The notes under the pieces are model-generated. The model searched no databases and was not told the origin of the DNA. It saw only the letters and a list, made by a program, of their open reading frames with translations. From positions 124,001 through 188,000 of the forward strand of contig NZ_CAAAIM010000004.1 of the NCBI RefSeq assembly GCF_900639985.1: a stretch of DNA of 64,000 nt, read 5' to 3'. Positions 1 through 8,442 of this stretch are shown one piece after another (positions within the stretch are counted from its first letter, which is position 1; each line of letters begins with the position of its first letter). Origin of the DNA: Legionella rowbothamii (lineage in GTDB: Bacteria > Pseudomonadota > Gammaproteobacteria > Legionellales > Legionellaceae). Position numbers and translations under genes: made by a program.

Positions 1-10
1 AAGGATTTTT

Positions 11-46
11 CTGAATAAGGACAATGTGACGTTGTGTCTTATTCAG
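11..46. repeat. Intergenic inverted repeat downstream of lolB
   Basis: A 9-bp perfect stem, CTGAATAAG (11-19) pairing with CTTATTCAG (38-46), with partial inner pairing. It is followed at 51-75 by a fragment reading GAGATCCCTCACTATGCTCG, which resembles dispersed intergenic repeats. No T-run follows the hairpin in the lolB direction, so it is not called a terminator. Confidence 0.4.
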
Positions 47-79
47 GAGATCCCTCACTATGCTCGAAATGACGTACTT

Positions 80-721
80 TTAGATAGACCAATTTTTAAT
101 AACAACTTTCACCATCACTCCATTTCCGTCTAAACGAACAACTCCAGGAAGGGCCACGCCTTTGACGGTTGTGTAGTTTCCAAAGGTAACGGTATAACCA
201 CTTTGTCTTAGCATAACTAAGTGGTTGGCGGGGTCACGTTGTTGAGAACCTACTTTGCCGGGAGCGGGGAGGCCTCGGACCCAATAGTAGAGATTACTTA
301 CTGGAAGCCGGACTCCTGTTTGTTGCAGTAATAACTCATCCGCATTGGTTGATGTAATTCTTTTGGGACCATCTTGGAAGGTAATCGTGCTGCCTTTTTT
401 ATTAATTAGAACAGCTCCAGCTCCTAGAGGTCCCATTAAACGGATTTGGTATGAGCTCGGCCCGTTTTGCGCCCAATTCATTGCTGCAGACCAGCCTTTC
501 GATTTATTTTTGGCTGCTAAGGCACCACGAATTTCCCAAGACGAAACCGTTTCGGCTTTGCCTGTCACCTGTTGTTTTTCTGTTAGTGTTTCATTAGGGC
601 CTACTTTAGGGCCTGCTTTTGCTATTTTGCTTGGTTGTTCTGGCATCATTGCCGGTCTTGGGGGCGCACATGCTGTCAATAAAAAAATAGGAAGCACAAT
701 AAAACGTTTTAAATTATCCAT
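80..721 (-). CDS. lolB: Outer-membrane lipoprotein assembly protein LolB
   Basis: LolB is the outer-membrane receptor that takes lipoproteins from periplasmic LolA and inserts them into the outer membrane. The 213-residue product starts with a short basic signal peptide ending in the lipobox LTAC, with Cys18 as the lipidation site. The body fits LolB in length and pattern, including the WEIRGALAAKN segment and a central WAQNGPSSYQIRLMGPLGAG stretch. The ATG at 721 is chosen over an upstream in-frame start at 757 because GAGG lies about 6 bases before it and the signal peptide then begins properly. The gene is divergent from coaD, with about 118 bp between them holding both promoters. In many gammaproteobacteria lolB is followed by ispE; here the downstream side reaches the window edge without another gene. 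Confidence 0.88.
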   Translation of the reverse strand: MDNLKRFIVLPIFLLTACAPPRPAMMPEQPSKIAKAGPKVGPNETLTEKQQVTGKAETVSSWEIRGALAAKNKSKGWSAAMNWAQNGPSSYQIRLMGPLGAGAVLINKKGSTITFQDGPKRITSTNADELLLQQTGVRLPVSNLYYWVRGLPAPGKVGSQQRDPANHLVMLRQSGYTVTFGNYTTVKGVALPGVVRLDGNGVMVKVVIKNWSI

Positions 722-839
722 ACTCACCTCGGTCCGTGATCTGGTAAAGCATCGCATCCTACTGTTTTACCAGGATTATTGTAGTTTTTTGTACAACAAT
801 ACGCTAGACTGGTCTTCTTAGCAATCAGTCTTAAATCAT

Positions 840-1313
840 ATGAAATCAAAAGCAATATATCCAGGCACCTTTGATCCGGTGACCAATGGTCATGTGGATA
901 TTATAGGACGAGCAGCGAAAATTTTCCCGGAACTTATTGTTGCTGTTGCGACGAATAAGGCAAAAAAACCTTTTTTTCCATTGGAAACCAGAATACGTCT
1001 TTTACAAGAAACCCTGGCAGACTTACCAGGAGTGCAGGTCATGGGCTTTGATAATTTACTCATCGATTTTGCACAAGAACAAAATGCAACGGTAATCTTA
1101 CGTGGCTTGCGCGCTGTCTCTGATTTTGAGTATGAGTTTCAACTTGCAGGAATGAACCGTAAGTTATCTCAGAGTATTGAGACCATATTTTTAACGCCAT
1201 CAGAACGGGCTATGTTTATTTCTTCCAGTTTGGTACGCGAAATTGCGAATTTGAATGGAGATGTTTCTCAATTTGTTCCTTCTTGCGTGGCTGAGGAATT
1301 GCAAAAGAGATAA
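840..1313 (+). CDS. coaD: Phosphopantetheine adenylyltransferase
   Basis: CoaD catalyses the penultimate step of coenzyme A synthesis, joining ATP and 4'-phosphopantetheine to give dephospho-CoA. The 157-residue protein has the expected length for the family. The N-terminal nucleotidyltransferase signature is visible: [11 protein letters not shown], with the TxGH motif ending at His18. The C-terminal SSSLVREIA segment is also typical. No strong Shine-Dalgarno site is seen before the ATG, but conservation begins immediately with [12 protein letters not shown]. The next gene, ggt, starts 4 bp after the stop, so the two are likely co-transcribed. Confidence 0.95.
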   Translation: MKSKAIYPGTFDPVTNGHVDIIGRAAKIFPELIVAVATNKAKKPFFPLETRIRLLQETLADLPGVQVMGFDNLLIDFAQEQNATVILRGLRAVSDFEYEFQLAGMNRKLSQSIETIFLTPSERAMFISSSLVREIANLNGDVSQFVPSCVAEELQKR

Positions 1314-1317
1314 AATA

Positions 1318-3063
1318 ATGATTCTCAATAGAAGAAAGCCAAAGCATTTTTGGTCTGCAGTGTTAATTTTCAGTTGTTTTCTTCCTGGCTTTAATACCTA
1401 TGCAAAACCAACCCCCAATCATCCCCCTGGCTATGCAGTAGCTACGGCTAATCCCTTAGCGACTAATGCTGCATTGGATATTTTAGCGCATGGTGGAAAT
1501 GCCTTTGATGCAGGCATCGCGGCAGCAGCGGTATTGGCGGTGGTTGAGCCTTATCATTCAGGTTTAGGTGGAGGGAGTTTTTGGTTATTACATCAAGAAA
1601 AGACTCGTTCCAATGTTTTTATTGATGCTCGCGAAACAGCCCCCGCAGCTGCTCACAAAGATATGTATTTAAATGCAGCAGGAGAGGTTGTTCCTGAGTT
1701 ATCTTTAAATGGGGGGTTGGCTGCCGCCATTCCAGGACATCCCGCGGCTTTGGTTTATCTGGCAAAACATTATGGCCGTTTACCTTTAAATAAAACCTTA
1801 GCCCCTGCAATCAGACTAGCTCAGGATGGCTTTTTAGTTGATAAGCAGCTTAATCATTTTTTTAATATGAAAGGCCGACTCGAGCAGCTTAAAAAATATC
1901 CCGCAACCGCGGCAATATTTGTAAAAAATGGACGTTCTTATAAAATCGGCGAGCGTTTGGTTCAAACTGATTTAGCTAATACCTTAAAGCGTATAGCAGA
2001 ACAGGGCGACAAGGGGTTTTATTCTGGAGAGATTGCCCAGCGTCTAGTAAAAGGAGTTAATGCTGCGGGTGGACGATGGACCTTATCCGATCTTACCGCT
2101 TATCAAGTGAAACTTAGAGAACCTTTAGTGGGTGCTTATCACAATATGCTTGTTATTACAGCTCCTCCTCCTTCTGCGGGGGGAGTAGCTTTATTAACTA
2201 TGTTAAATATTTTATCTCATTATTCTTTATCTTCCTTGCCTAAAGTGCAATGGATACATTATTTGACGGAGTCTATGCGTTTGGCCTACTGGCAGCGCGA
2301 AGAGTTTTTAGGTGATCCGGATTTTGTGTCTGTGCCCGTAGATAAATTGGTTTCGGCTGAGAATGCGAAACAATTAAAAGCATTAATTCCTGAGAATAAA
2401 GCAATCTCGAGTAAGGTATTACAGGGAGCTAGCAATAACTCTACTAAAGAAAGTAATACTACCCATATCTCGATCATTGATGAGGAAGGTAATCGTGTTG
2501 CGGCAACCATGACCGTTAATTTTATTTTTGGTTCCAGCGTAGTTGCTGAAGGAACAGGCGTTTTACTTAATGATGAAATGGATGATTTCACCGCTAAAGT
2601 AGGAACCTTAAATGTATTTGGGGTTGTAGGAAGTGATAAAAACAGCATTGTCCCAGGAAAACGTCCGGTATCAACTATGACACCAACCTTCCTTGAGCTG
2701 CCTGGGCGTGTCGCCATTTTAGGTACTCCGGGAGGTAGCCGTATTGCCACGATGGTGTTGCTTGCTTCCTTGGTTTTTCACGATGATTTTGGAGCCATTA
2801 GCATGGTTTCGGCAATGCGGTTTCATCATCAGTTTCTTCCTGATTTATTGCAGTTTGAGCCGGATACTTTTTCACCAGAAATTCAAGAAGCACTTAAGGC
2901 TATGGGATATACCTTGAAGCCTTTGAGGCAATATTATGGTGATATGCAAGCAATTACGTGGGATAAGGATACTAATATCCTTACGGCTGCTTCTGATCCG
3001 AGAGCGATCGGATTGGCAGCGAGTGTTGTTACTAGTGTTAGTGGGTATGGGGTGAAGTATTAG
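1318..3063 (+). CDS. ggt: Gamma-glutamyltransferase (gamma-glutamyltranspeptidase)
   Basis: This periplasmic N-terminal nucleophile hydrolase cleaves gamma-glutamyl bonds, as in glutathione. The 581-residue precursor has a signal peptide (basic start NRRKPKH, hydrophobic core, YAKP cleavage region). It should self-cleave into large and small subunits just before Thr381 in the NTTHISIIDEEGN motif, the usual catalytic nucleophile. Other family marks are GGSFWLLH, PPPSAGG and the late PGGSRIATMV segment. The ATG at 1318 is chosen over one at 1255 because 1255 lies inside coaD and would put extra residues before the signal peptide. The coaD-ggt pairing does not suggest a shared pathway beyond general sulfur/thiol metabolism, which is inference. 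Confidence 0.95.
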   Translation: MILNRRKPKHFWSAVLIFSCFLPGFNTYAKPTPNHPPGYAVATANPLATNAALDILAHGGNAFDAGIAAAAVLAVVEPYHSGLGGGSFWLLHQEKTRSNVFIDARETAPAAAHKDMYLNAAGEVVPELSLNGGLAAAIPGHPAALVYLAKHYGRLPLNKTLAPAIRLAQDGFLVDKQLNHFFNMKGRLEQLKKYPATAAIFVKNGRSYKIGERLVQTDLANTLKRIAEQGDKGFYSGEIAQRLVKGVNAAGGRWTLSDLTAYQVKLREPLVGAYHNMLVITAPPPSAGGVALLTMLNILSHYSLSSLPKVQWIHYLTESMRLAYWQREEFLGDPDFVSVPVDKLVSAENAKQLKALIPENKAISSKVLQGASNNSTKESNTTHISIIDEEGNRVAATMTVNFIFGSSVVAEGTGVLLNDEMDDFTAKVGTLNVFGVVGSDKNSIVPGKRPVSTMTPTFLELPGRVAILGTPGGSRIATMVLLASLVFHDDFGAISMVSAMRFHHQFLPDLLQFEPDTFSPEIQEALKAMGYTLKPLRQYYGDMQAITWDKDTNILTAASDPRAIGLAASVVTSVSGYGVKY

Positions 3064-3100
3064 AGAAAAACTTTTACTAGTTCTCAAAGCCGTTAAGTTC

Positions 3101-3196
3101 AGGATATATTTATAAATTGCATGTTGAGCCCATGGCCCAACATGCGGCTTAATGCACCGAGCTCAACGCCCCACTTGCAAGTCATTGCAAAATTTC
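3101..3196. repeat. Dispersed intergenic repeat, copy A (GGCCCATGGCCC family)
   Basis: The palindromic core GTTGAGCCCATGGCCCAAC is preceded by AGGATATATTTATAAATTGC, which is nearly identical to the sequence before copy E at 62612. It is followed by a tail with CATTGCAAAATTTC, shared with copy D near 52034. It lies between the convergent ggt and plsC genes. Confidence 0.75.
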
Positions 3197-3247
3197 TTTA
3201 ACTTTATCACTGCAGTGTAGTCTAATAAGTATTTGTGGGCATGTGGT

Positions 3248-3976
3248 TTATTTGCCAATCAATGCCTTAATCGAATCATAGGTCTGCTGAATTAACTCTG
3301 CTTTGTTATCCATAGTAAATTCTGTTGTATCAATGGCCTTACCTACATGTATTTCTGCCTCTTGTTTGAGATGAATATTAAAAGTACGAGCAGGAAGAAT
3401 ATTATTAGCACCACGTATACCGATAGGAATAATAGTCGCATTCGATTCGATTGCAGTAATAAAAGCACCTTTTTTAAAATGAGCCAGCTTTCCATCTTTA
3501 GAGCGAGTTCCTTCAGGAGCAACCCAAAGAACAATGCCACTTTCCATTAATTTTTTTGCGAAAGCCAAATCTTTAATTGCTTGATAGCGATTTTTACGAT
3601 CAATAAATGGAAACTCTGCTGCTTGCATGGCTTTACCCATTAAGGGAACTTTAGCTAATTCTTTTTTAGCCAACATACGGATGGAATGATTGGGAAATGC
3701 TTTAAAACCAAGAGGAATATCATAGGCACTAGAATGGTTGCACATAATGATCGTTGCTTTTCCTGGTTCAGGTTGTACTTTATATGGATTAACTACCTTA
3801 TACTTTACTTGGACACTATTGAGCAATTGATCAACCCAGTGATGAAGTGCTTTATCTGTCCATGCTCGGGTGAGGTTACTGAAATAATATTTGCAAATAC
3901 AGCGGATGCTCGTTACTGCTGTATAAAAAAATAAGGAACCAACGACCCATGCTGTTCTTATCTGGTTTATTTTCAT
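3248..3976 (-). CDS. plsC: 1-acyl-sn-glycerol-3-phosphate acyltransferase (PlsC family)
   Basis: PlsC-family enzymes transfer an acyl group to lysophosphatidic acid at the inner membrane, giving phosphatidic acid. The 242-residue protein has an N-terminal hydrophobic segment (about residues 10-22). The acyltransferase motif I is NHSSAYD, the HX4D pair being His81 and Asp86, and motif III is PEGTRSKDG at about 154-162. Length is normal. It is transcribed alone, about 45 bp downstream of mutM on the same strand. A role with another lysophospholipid acceptor cannot be excluded, since several paralogues exist in many Legionella-like genomes. Confidence 0.88.
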   Translation of the reverse strand: MKINQIRTAWVVGSLFFYTAVTSIRCICKYYFSNLTRAWTDKALHHWVDQLLNSVQVKYKVVNPYKVQPEPGKATIIMCNHSSAYDIPLGFKAFPNHSIRMLAKKELAKVPLMGKAMQAAEFPFIDRKNRYQAIKDLAFAKKLMESGIVLWVAPEGTRSKDGKLAHFKKGAFITAIESNATIIPIGIRGANNILPARTFNIHLKQEAEIHVGKAIDTTEFTMDNKAELIQQTYDSIKALIGK

Positions 3977-4021
3977 TATTATTATGTTAAGTGAAATTAG
4001 CCGCTAATATAACTTAAGTCA

Positions 4022-4870
4022 CTACAATTGCCCAGATGCCCCACGATTCTGGGCCAATATTTGGCAATTGGGACAAAAAGCAGAGCTACGACCCCCGATC
4101 ATAACGGTTTGAATCGAGTGTTGGCATTGCATGCAGGGTTGATTCTTACGACCATAAACTTTGAGCGAGATACTGAAGTAACCTGGTTTTCCATCAAAGG
4201 CATAAAAATCACGAAGTGTCGTTCCTCCACTGTTTATGGCTTGTTGTAGCACTGATTTGATGTGCTTTGCCAAAAGATGATAGGTGGTTTCATTAATATT
4301 TTTTGCTGGGGTAGCCGGGTGAATACTCGATAAGAATAAGCTTTCAGTAGCATAAATATTACCCACACCAACAACGATTTCATTATCCATAACAAATGAT
4401 TTTATGGGTTTATTTTTATTGTGAGAGCGTTGATATAGGTAATGACCATCGAAGGCTTCAGAAAGTGGCTCGGGACCCAAGTGAGTAAGGAGTTTATGCT
4501 GATGTGGGTTTTCATCTATATAAATAAATAAACCAAAACGTCTAGGATCGCAAAACCTTAGAGCCTTCCCATTTGCTAAATATAAGGTAATGTGATCATG
4601 CTTTTCAGGTAAACTGGCATCAGAAATAATGCGTAAGTGTCCTGACATTCCTAAATGAATTAAAAGATAGCCCTTACTTAATTGCAGCAAAATATATTTT
4701 GCTCGGCGTGTTACGGTAAGGATCTTTTTTTCTGCGCAAAGCTCATTAATATTAGAGGGCACTGGAATTCTAAATCCATAGTTACGGACTTCAATTTTTT
4801 GAATAAATTGCCCTTCGAGGTGAGGTTTAATACCCTCTTTGGTTGTTTCAACTTCAGGTAATTCAGGCAT
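4022..4870 (-). CDS. mutM: Formamidopyrimidine-DNA glycosylase
   Basis: MutM (Fpg) removes 8-oxoguanine and other oxidised purines and nicks the abasic site. The N-terminus is the catalytic PELPEVETT, where Pro2 becomes the nucleophile after Met removal. The helix-two-turn-helix region and a C-terminal CX2C-X16-CX2C zinc finger (about residues 246-269) are complete. At 282 residues it is slightly longer than the common 270, the extra being a short tail after the zinc finger. The upstream small membrane protein ends in a TAATG overlap with this start, so the two are translationally coupled. Confidence 0.95.
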   Translation of the reverse strand: MPELPEVETTKEGIKPHLEGQFIQKIEVRNYGFRIPVPSNINELCAEKKILTVTRRAKYILLQLSKGYLLIHLGMSGHLRIISDASLPEKHDHITLYLANGKALRFCDPRRFGLFIYIDENPHQHKLLTHLGPEPLSEAFDGHYLYQRSHNKNKPIKSFVMDNEIVVGVGNIYATESLFLSSIHPATPAKNINETTYHLLAKHIKSVLQQAINSGGTTLRDFYAFDGKPGYFSISLKVYGRKNQPCMQCQHSIQTVMIGGRSSAFCPNCQILAQNRGASGQL

Positions 4871-5118
4871 TATTTCTTATCGTCATGTTCAATGATACGC
4901 CCCTGCGTTTTTTTACTAATGGGTGTTTTTTTTGTACTGGGAAAAATTAGTTCTTTAACTACTGAGATGAGCCAAAGAATTCCACCAATAATTAATCCCC
5001 AAATAACAACGTAGGAAAACATAAATAGCAGGCCAATAAATAAGGCAATGGCTATTCCGGCAATAATAAATGGAATTAGAGTCTCAAAGATCTTTGGTAC
5101 TTGAAATTTATTGTTCAT
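4870..5118 (-). CDS. Small membrane protein of unknown function
   Basis: The 82-residue protein has two adjacent hydrophobic stretches (about residues 12-33 and 33-52: FIIAGIAIALFIGLLFMF and YVVIWGLIIGGILWLISVV). A lysine-rich C-terminal tail (KKTPISKKTQGRIIEHDDKK) is likely cytoplasmic. Its stop codon overlaps the mutM start, which argues that it is really translated and co-expressed with mutM. I do not recognise a family. A functional link to DNA repair is not implied by the sequence. Confidence 0.65.
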   Translation of the reverse strand: MNNKFQVPKIFETLIPFIIAGIAIALFIGLLFMFSYVVIWGLIIGGILWLISVVKELIFPSTKKTPISKKTQGRIIEHDDKK

Positions 5119-5236
5119 AGCATTATTCCAAAATGTGTATATGATGAGATAAGATTAATTATCGACTACATCACGAAATGTTGCAACGGAATGAGTAAAA
5201 ATGTGTTATCCTTATACTATACTTAATGGAGCTAAT

Positions 5237-5296
5237 GTGAAACACCGCTTACAAGCCATGTGTTTTGCCTACGGAAATGGCTTTTTCATAAACTAG
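5237..5296 (+). promoter_or_regulatory. Possible leader peptide and hairpin before the desaturase gene
   Basis: A 19-codon reading frame starts with GTG at 5237 and ends with TAG at 5296. A GGAG site is at 5228-5231, five bases before the start. The peptide would begin MKHRLQAMCFAYGNG. Inside it, AAGCCAT (5253-5259) pairs perfectly with ATGGCTT (5277-5283) and the right arm runs into TTTTT, as in a weak intrinsic terminator or attenuator. The desaturase starts 20 bp after the leader stop. A TATACT promoter-like hexamer lies shortly upstream, near 5215. Regulation by attenuation is inference. Confidence 0.35.
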
Positions 5297-5315
5297 CATT
5301 AGACGCGGAGTGATT

Positions 5316-6503
5316 ATGCTTTTTGGTTATCTAAACCTGTCTTTTTGGGGGTATGTGGTTGCAGTCCTGGTTTTGACGCAAATTACCATTGCCGCAGTAA
5401 CGCTGTACCTGCATCGCTATCAAACTCATCGAGCTTTAACTTTACATCCTATTGTGAGCCATTTTTTTCGCTTATGGTTATGGTTAACTACGGGAATGGT
5501 TACTGCAGACTGGGTTGCTATTCATCGTAAACACCATGCAACGACTGACGTGGAAGGAGATCCTCACAGTCCTGTAGTTCTAGGTATTAAAAAAGTATTT
5601 TGGGAGGGAGCGGAGCTTTACCGTGCTGCGCGTAAAGATCGAGAGATGGTTGCTAAATACTCTCATGGCACCCCGACTGATTGGATAGAAAGAAATATTT
5701 ATTCGCGTTATTCTGCTTCAGGCGTTGTATTGTTGTTTCTCATCAATTTATTCTTCTTTGGCCTTCCTGGAATTACCATTTGGGCAATTCAAATGATGTG
5801 GATTCCTTTCCATGCTGCTGGCGTAATTAATGGAATTGGTCATTACTGGGGCTATCGTAATTATGAATGCCGTGATGCTGCAACGAACATAATTCCTTGG
5901 GGATTTTGGATTGGTGGTGAAGAGTTGCATAATAATCATCATACTTTCGCATCGTCAGCCAAGTTTTCTGTGAAGTGGTGGGAGTTTGATATTGGTTGGA
6001 TGTACATTCGCATTCTGTCCTTCTTTGGTTTGGCAAGGGTTAAAAAATTACCACCAAAGTTAGCTATGGATGCGGGCAAGTTGCAAGTAGACATCGATAC
6101 TGTAAAAGCAGTTATTTCGAATCGTTTCCAAGTGATGTCTAATTATTATAAAGGGGTGATTCGTCCAATATTAAAGCAAGAGCGAATTAATAGTGATGCC
6201 AGTAGGGAAACGAAAAAAATGCTTGCGAGAGCAGGCAGTTTATTGCGCAGAGAGGATTCTTTACTCAGTTCTAAAGCCAAAGCGCGCTTATCTGATCTGT
6301 TAGAAGCACGTGAGCAATTACGTGTTGTTTATGCATACAAACAATCACTGCAAAACGTTTGGTTAAAAACAGCTGCAACACAAAAAGAGTTGATTGATGC
6401 GCTGCAACAATGGTGCCGGCAGGCTGAAGAGTCAGGCCTTGAGGTGCTCAAGCAGTTTGCGCAACAATTAAAGGGATATGTTCCTGTTTATCACACAAAT
6501 TAG
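5316..6503 (+). CDS. Acyl-CoA/fatty acid delta-9-type desaturase
   Basis: This is an integral-membrane diiron fatty acid desaturase that would introduce a cis double bond into acyl chains. All three histidine boxes are present: HRYQTH (33-38), HRKHH (70-74) and HNNHH (205-209), within a multi-pass membrane protein. At 395 residues it is the length of bacterial stearoyl-CoA desaturase-like proteins, with a hydrophilic, probably helical C-terminal tail of about 150 residues. ATG 5316 is preferred over GTG 5310 because GGAG sits 6 bases before the ATG. A possible leader peptide and hairpin lie just upstream. Whether the substrate is acyl-CoA or acyl-lipid is not visible. Confidence 0.88.
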   Translation: MLFGYLNLSFWGYVVAVLVLTQITIAAVTLYLHRYQTHRALTLHPIVSHFFRLWLWLTTGMVTADWVAIHRKHHATTDVEGDPHSPVVLGIKKVFWEGAELYRAARKDREMVAKYSHGTPTDWIERNIYSRYSASGVVLLFLINLFFFGLPGITIWAIQMMWIPFHAAGVINGIGHYWGYRNYECRDAATNIIPWGFWIGGEELHNNHHTFASSAKFSVKWWEFDIGWMYIRILSFFGLARVKKLPPKLAMDAGKLQVDIDTVKAVISNRFQVMSNYYKGVIRPILKQERINSDASRETKKMLARAGSLLRREDSLLSSKAKARLSDLLEAREQLRVVYAYKQSLQNVWLKTAATQKELIDALQQWCRQAEESGLEVLKQFAQQLKGYVPVYHTN

Positions 6504-6515
6504 TTATTCTTTTGA

Positions 6516-6574
6516 ACCTGATTGCAAGCAATCAGTTTTGCCTAAAATCGGTAATTAAGATTTTAGGCAAAACT
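6516..6574. repeat. Two adjacent hairpins after the desaturase gene
   Basis: CTGATTGC-AA-GCAATCAG (about 6518-6535) is followed by a 16-bp perfect inverted repeat, AGTTTTGCCTAAAATC (6534-6549) with GATTTTAGGCAAAACT (6559-6574), around a 9-base loop. The second hairpin is strong but has no T-run after it. It may mark the 3' end of the desaturase mRNA. Confidence 0.55.
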
Positions 6575-6726
6575 CCCAGTTACAATCAAATCTGGCTATA
6601 AATTCTTTTATAATCCATTTGCTTACCTCTAAACTTCTTCTATACTCAAAAGCCTTAGAAAAGGTATTTTGAGGTTTTTAAGAATAGTAGTACTATGAAG
6701 ATTGGAGTAATAACAGGGAGTTATTT

Positions 6727-7467
6727 ATGACTAAGAGTGTTGCAATCGTTACTGGTGGTACCGGCGGAATTGGTAGTGCAATTTGTCAGCGTCTAGCGAC
6801 AGATTATCAGGTCGTTGCTTGCTATTTTAAACATGGGCGACATGAAGAAGCCAAACAGTGGCAAGAAGAACAAAAAAAATTAGGCTTTGATATCGACATT
6901 ATCTATGGTGACGTAGCCAAATTTGCTGATTGTGAAAGAATAGCAGCACAAATGATGGAGCGTTATGGACGCATTGATGTGTTGATTAATAACGCTGGCG
7001 TTACTCAAGATTGTAGTTTAAGGAAAATGTCTCCCGAGCAATGGCAGCAAGTTCTTGATGCTAACTTAACCAGCGTTTTTAACATGACACGTAATGTAAT
7101 CCCACATATGTTGGATAAGGGATATGGCCGTATCATTAGTATTTCTTCAATCAATGGGCGTAAAGGCCAATTTGGCCAGTGTAATTACGCTTCTACCAAA
7201 GCCGCATTATTTGGTTTTACTAAAAGTCTTGCTTTAGAAGTAGCAAGCAAAGGAGTTACCGTAAATACGATATCGCCTGGGTACATAGAAACCTCGATGC
7301 TCGCAGGTCTTAAACAAGAGGTTCTTGATGCAATTATTGCTAATATCCCTGTTGGGCGTTTGGGGCATCCCCAAGAAATTGCTGATGCAGTTGCTTTTTT
7401 TGCTTCCCCAGCCAGTGGTTTTATGACAGGAGCAAATTTAGACATTAACGGTGGCCAGTATATGTAA
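6727..7467 (+). CDS. phaB: Acetoacetyl-CoA reductase (PhaB-type SDR), copy 1
   Basis: PhaB reduces acetoacetyl-CoA to 3-hydroxybutyryl-CoA for PHB synthesis. The 246-residue short-chain dehydrogenase has the cofactor motif TGGTGGIG (9-16), the NNAGV motif, and the catalytic Ser141, Tyr154 and Lys158 in ISSINGRKGQFGQCNYASTK. That stretch is diagnostic of the PhaB subgroup. The end, TGANLDINGGQYM, is also typical. GGGAG lies 7 bases before the start. A second, related reductase follows, then phaR and two phasins. No PHA synthase is in the window, so polymerisation must be encoded elsewhere. Confidence 0.92.
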   Translation: MTKSVAIVTGGTGGIGSAICQRLATDYQVVACYFKHGRHEEAKQWQEEQKKLGFDIDIIYGDVAKFADCERIAAQMMERYGRIDVLINNAGVTQDCSLRKMSPEQWQQVLDANLTSVFNMTRNVIPHMLDKGYGRIISISSINGRKGQFGQCNYASTKAALFGFTKSLALEVASKGVTVNTISPGYIETSMLAGLKQEVLDAIIANIPVGRLGHPQEIADAVAFFASPASGFMTGANLDINGGQYM

Positions 7468-7553
7468 TTTCTTTCCATATATATCGATGCAGTAAAACCT
7501 CCCAATTAAAAAAGAATAGCTCCCAAAAGTTGTTACTCTTGGGAGTTATGTCT

Positions 7554-8336
7554 ATGCTTAATGAAGGTAAAACAACAGTAGAGAGTCCTATGCACAGTCA
7601 CAACGTCGTATTAATTACTGGGGGTACCGGTGATATTGGTACTGCAATCGCAAAACAATTAAATGCCTCTTCTAAGCATGTATTTGCCCTTGATCTTGCT
7701 ACTAAAGAGCATGGCATCGCCTGGGAAGAAGAGTTGCGAGAAGCTGGGTATCGAAATATAGCGTTTCGACATATGGATGTGAGTGACTATGAGCAGTGTG
7801 AAAAAGTCATCTATTCCATTATAAAAGAATTCGGTGATATTGATATTTTAGTGAATAATGCAGGTATTACACGTGATGCAGTATTTACTAAAATGACCAA
7901 ACAGCAGTGGGACGAAGTATTGCGGGTTAACCTAGATGGAATGTTTAATGTAACCCGTCAGGTTGTCGAAAATATGAGAGAACACGAATCAGGAAGAATC
8001 GTTAATGTTTCTTCTGTAAATGCTCAAAAAGGCCAATTTTCTCAGGCAAATTATGCTGCTTCTAAAGCCGGTATTTATGGGTTTACCAAGAGCTTGGCAC
8101 AAGAATTAATGAGTAAAAATATTACGGTAAACAGTATTTCTCCTGGTTATGTGGATACTCGTTTAATGAAAGGGATTCGCCCGGATATTTTGGAATCTAT
8201 TATCGAACAAATTCCTGCAAAACGTTTGGCACAACCTGAGGAAATTGCGTGGGTAGTAGAGTTTTTAGTTAATGAGAGGAGCCGATACATTACAGGTGCA
8301 AACTTGAGTGTGAACGGTGGACTTCATATGTATTAG
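7554..8336 (+). CDS. phaB: Acetoacetyl-CoA reductase (PhaB-type SDR), copy 2
   Basis: This is a paralogue of the preceding gene and carries the same signatures: TGGTGDIG, NNAGITRD, VSSVNAQKGQFSQANYAASK and the TGANLSVNGGLHMY end. It probably also reduces 3-ketoacyl-CoA to the (R)-3-hydroxyacyl form. The start is uncertain. ATG 7554 has GGGAG 8 bases upstream; ATG 7590, right before the Rossmann fold, would remove 12 residues that have no counterpart in copy 1. The gene lies 86 bp after copy 1, probably in the same transcript. Divergence between the copies suggests different substrate range or expression rather than a recent duplication. Confidence 0.88.
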   Translation: MLNEGKTTVESPMHSHNVVLITGGTGDIGTAIAKQLNASSKHVFALDLATKEHGIAWEEELREAGYRNIAFRHMDVSDYEQCEKVIYSIIKEFGDIDILVNNAGITRDAVFTKMTKQQWDEVLRVNLDGMFNVTRQVVENMREHESGRIVNVSSVNAQKGQFSQANYAASKAGIYGFTKSLAQELMSKNITVNSISPGYVDTRLMKGIRPDILESIIEQIPAKRLAQPEEIAWVVEFLVNERSRYITGANLSVNGGLHMY

Positions 8337-8442
8337 TTGGCAGTAACGAGTTATCTGTTCTTCACAATACAACTTTTTGATAAGATGGAGTATTGAGCTG
8401 AGAACAGATAATTCAGACTATATCAACATTCATGAGAACGCT

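Noticed and set aside
11..46. Hairpin after lolB as a terminator
   Set aside because: In the lolB direction the hairpin is followed by A-rich, not T-rich, sequence.
345..821. 158-codon plus-strand frame opposite lolB
   Set aside because: It is antisense to a well-supported lipoprotein gene and has no recognisable product.
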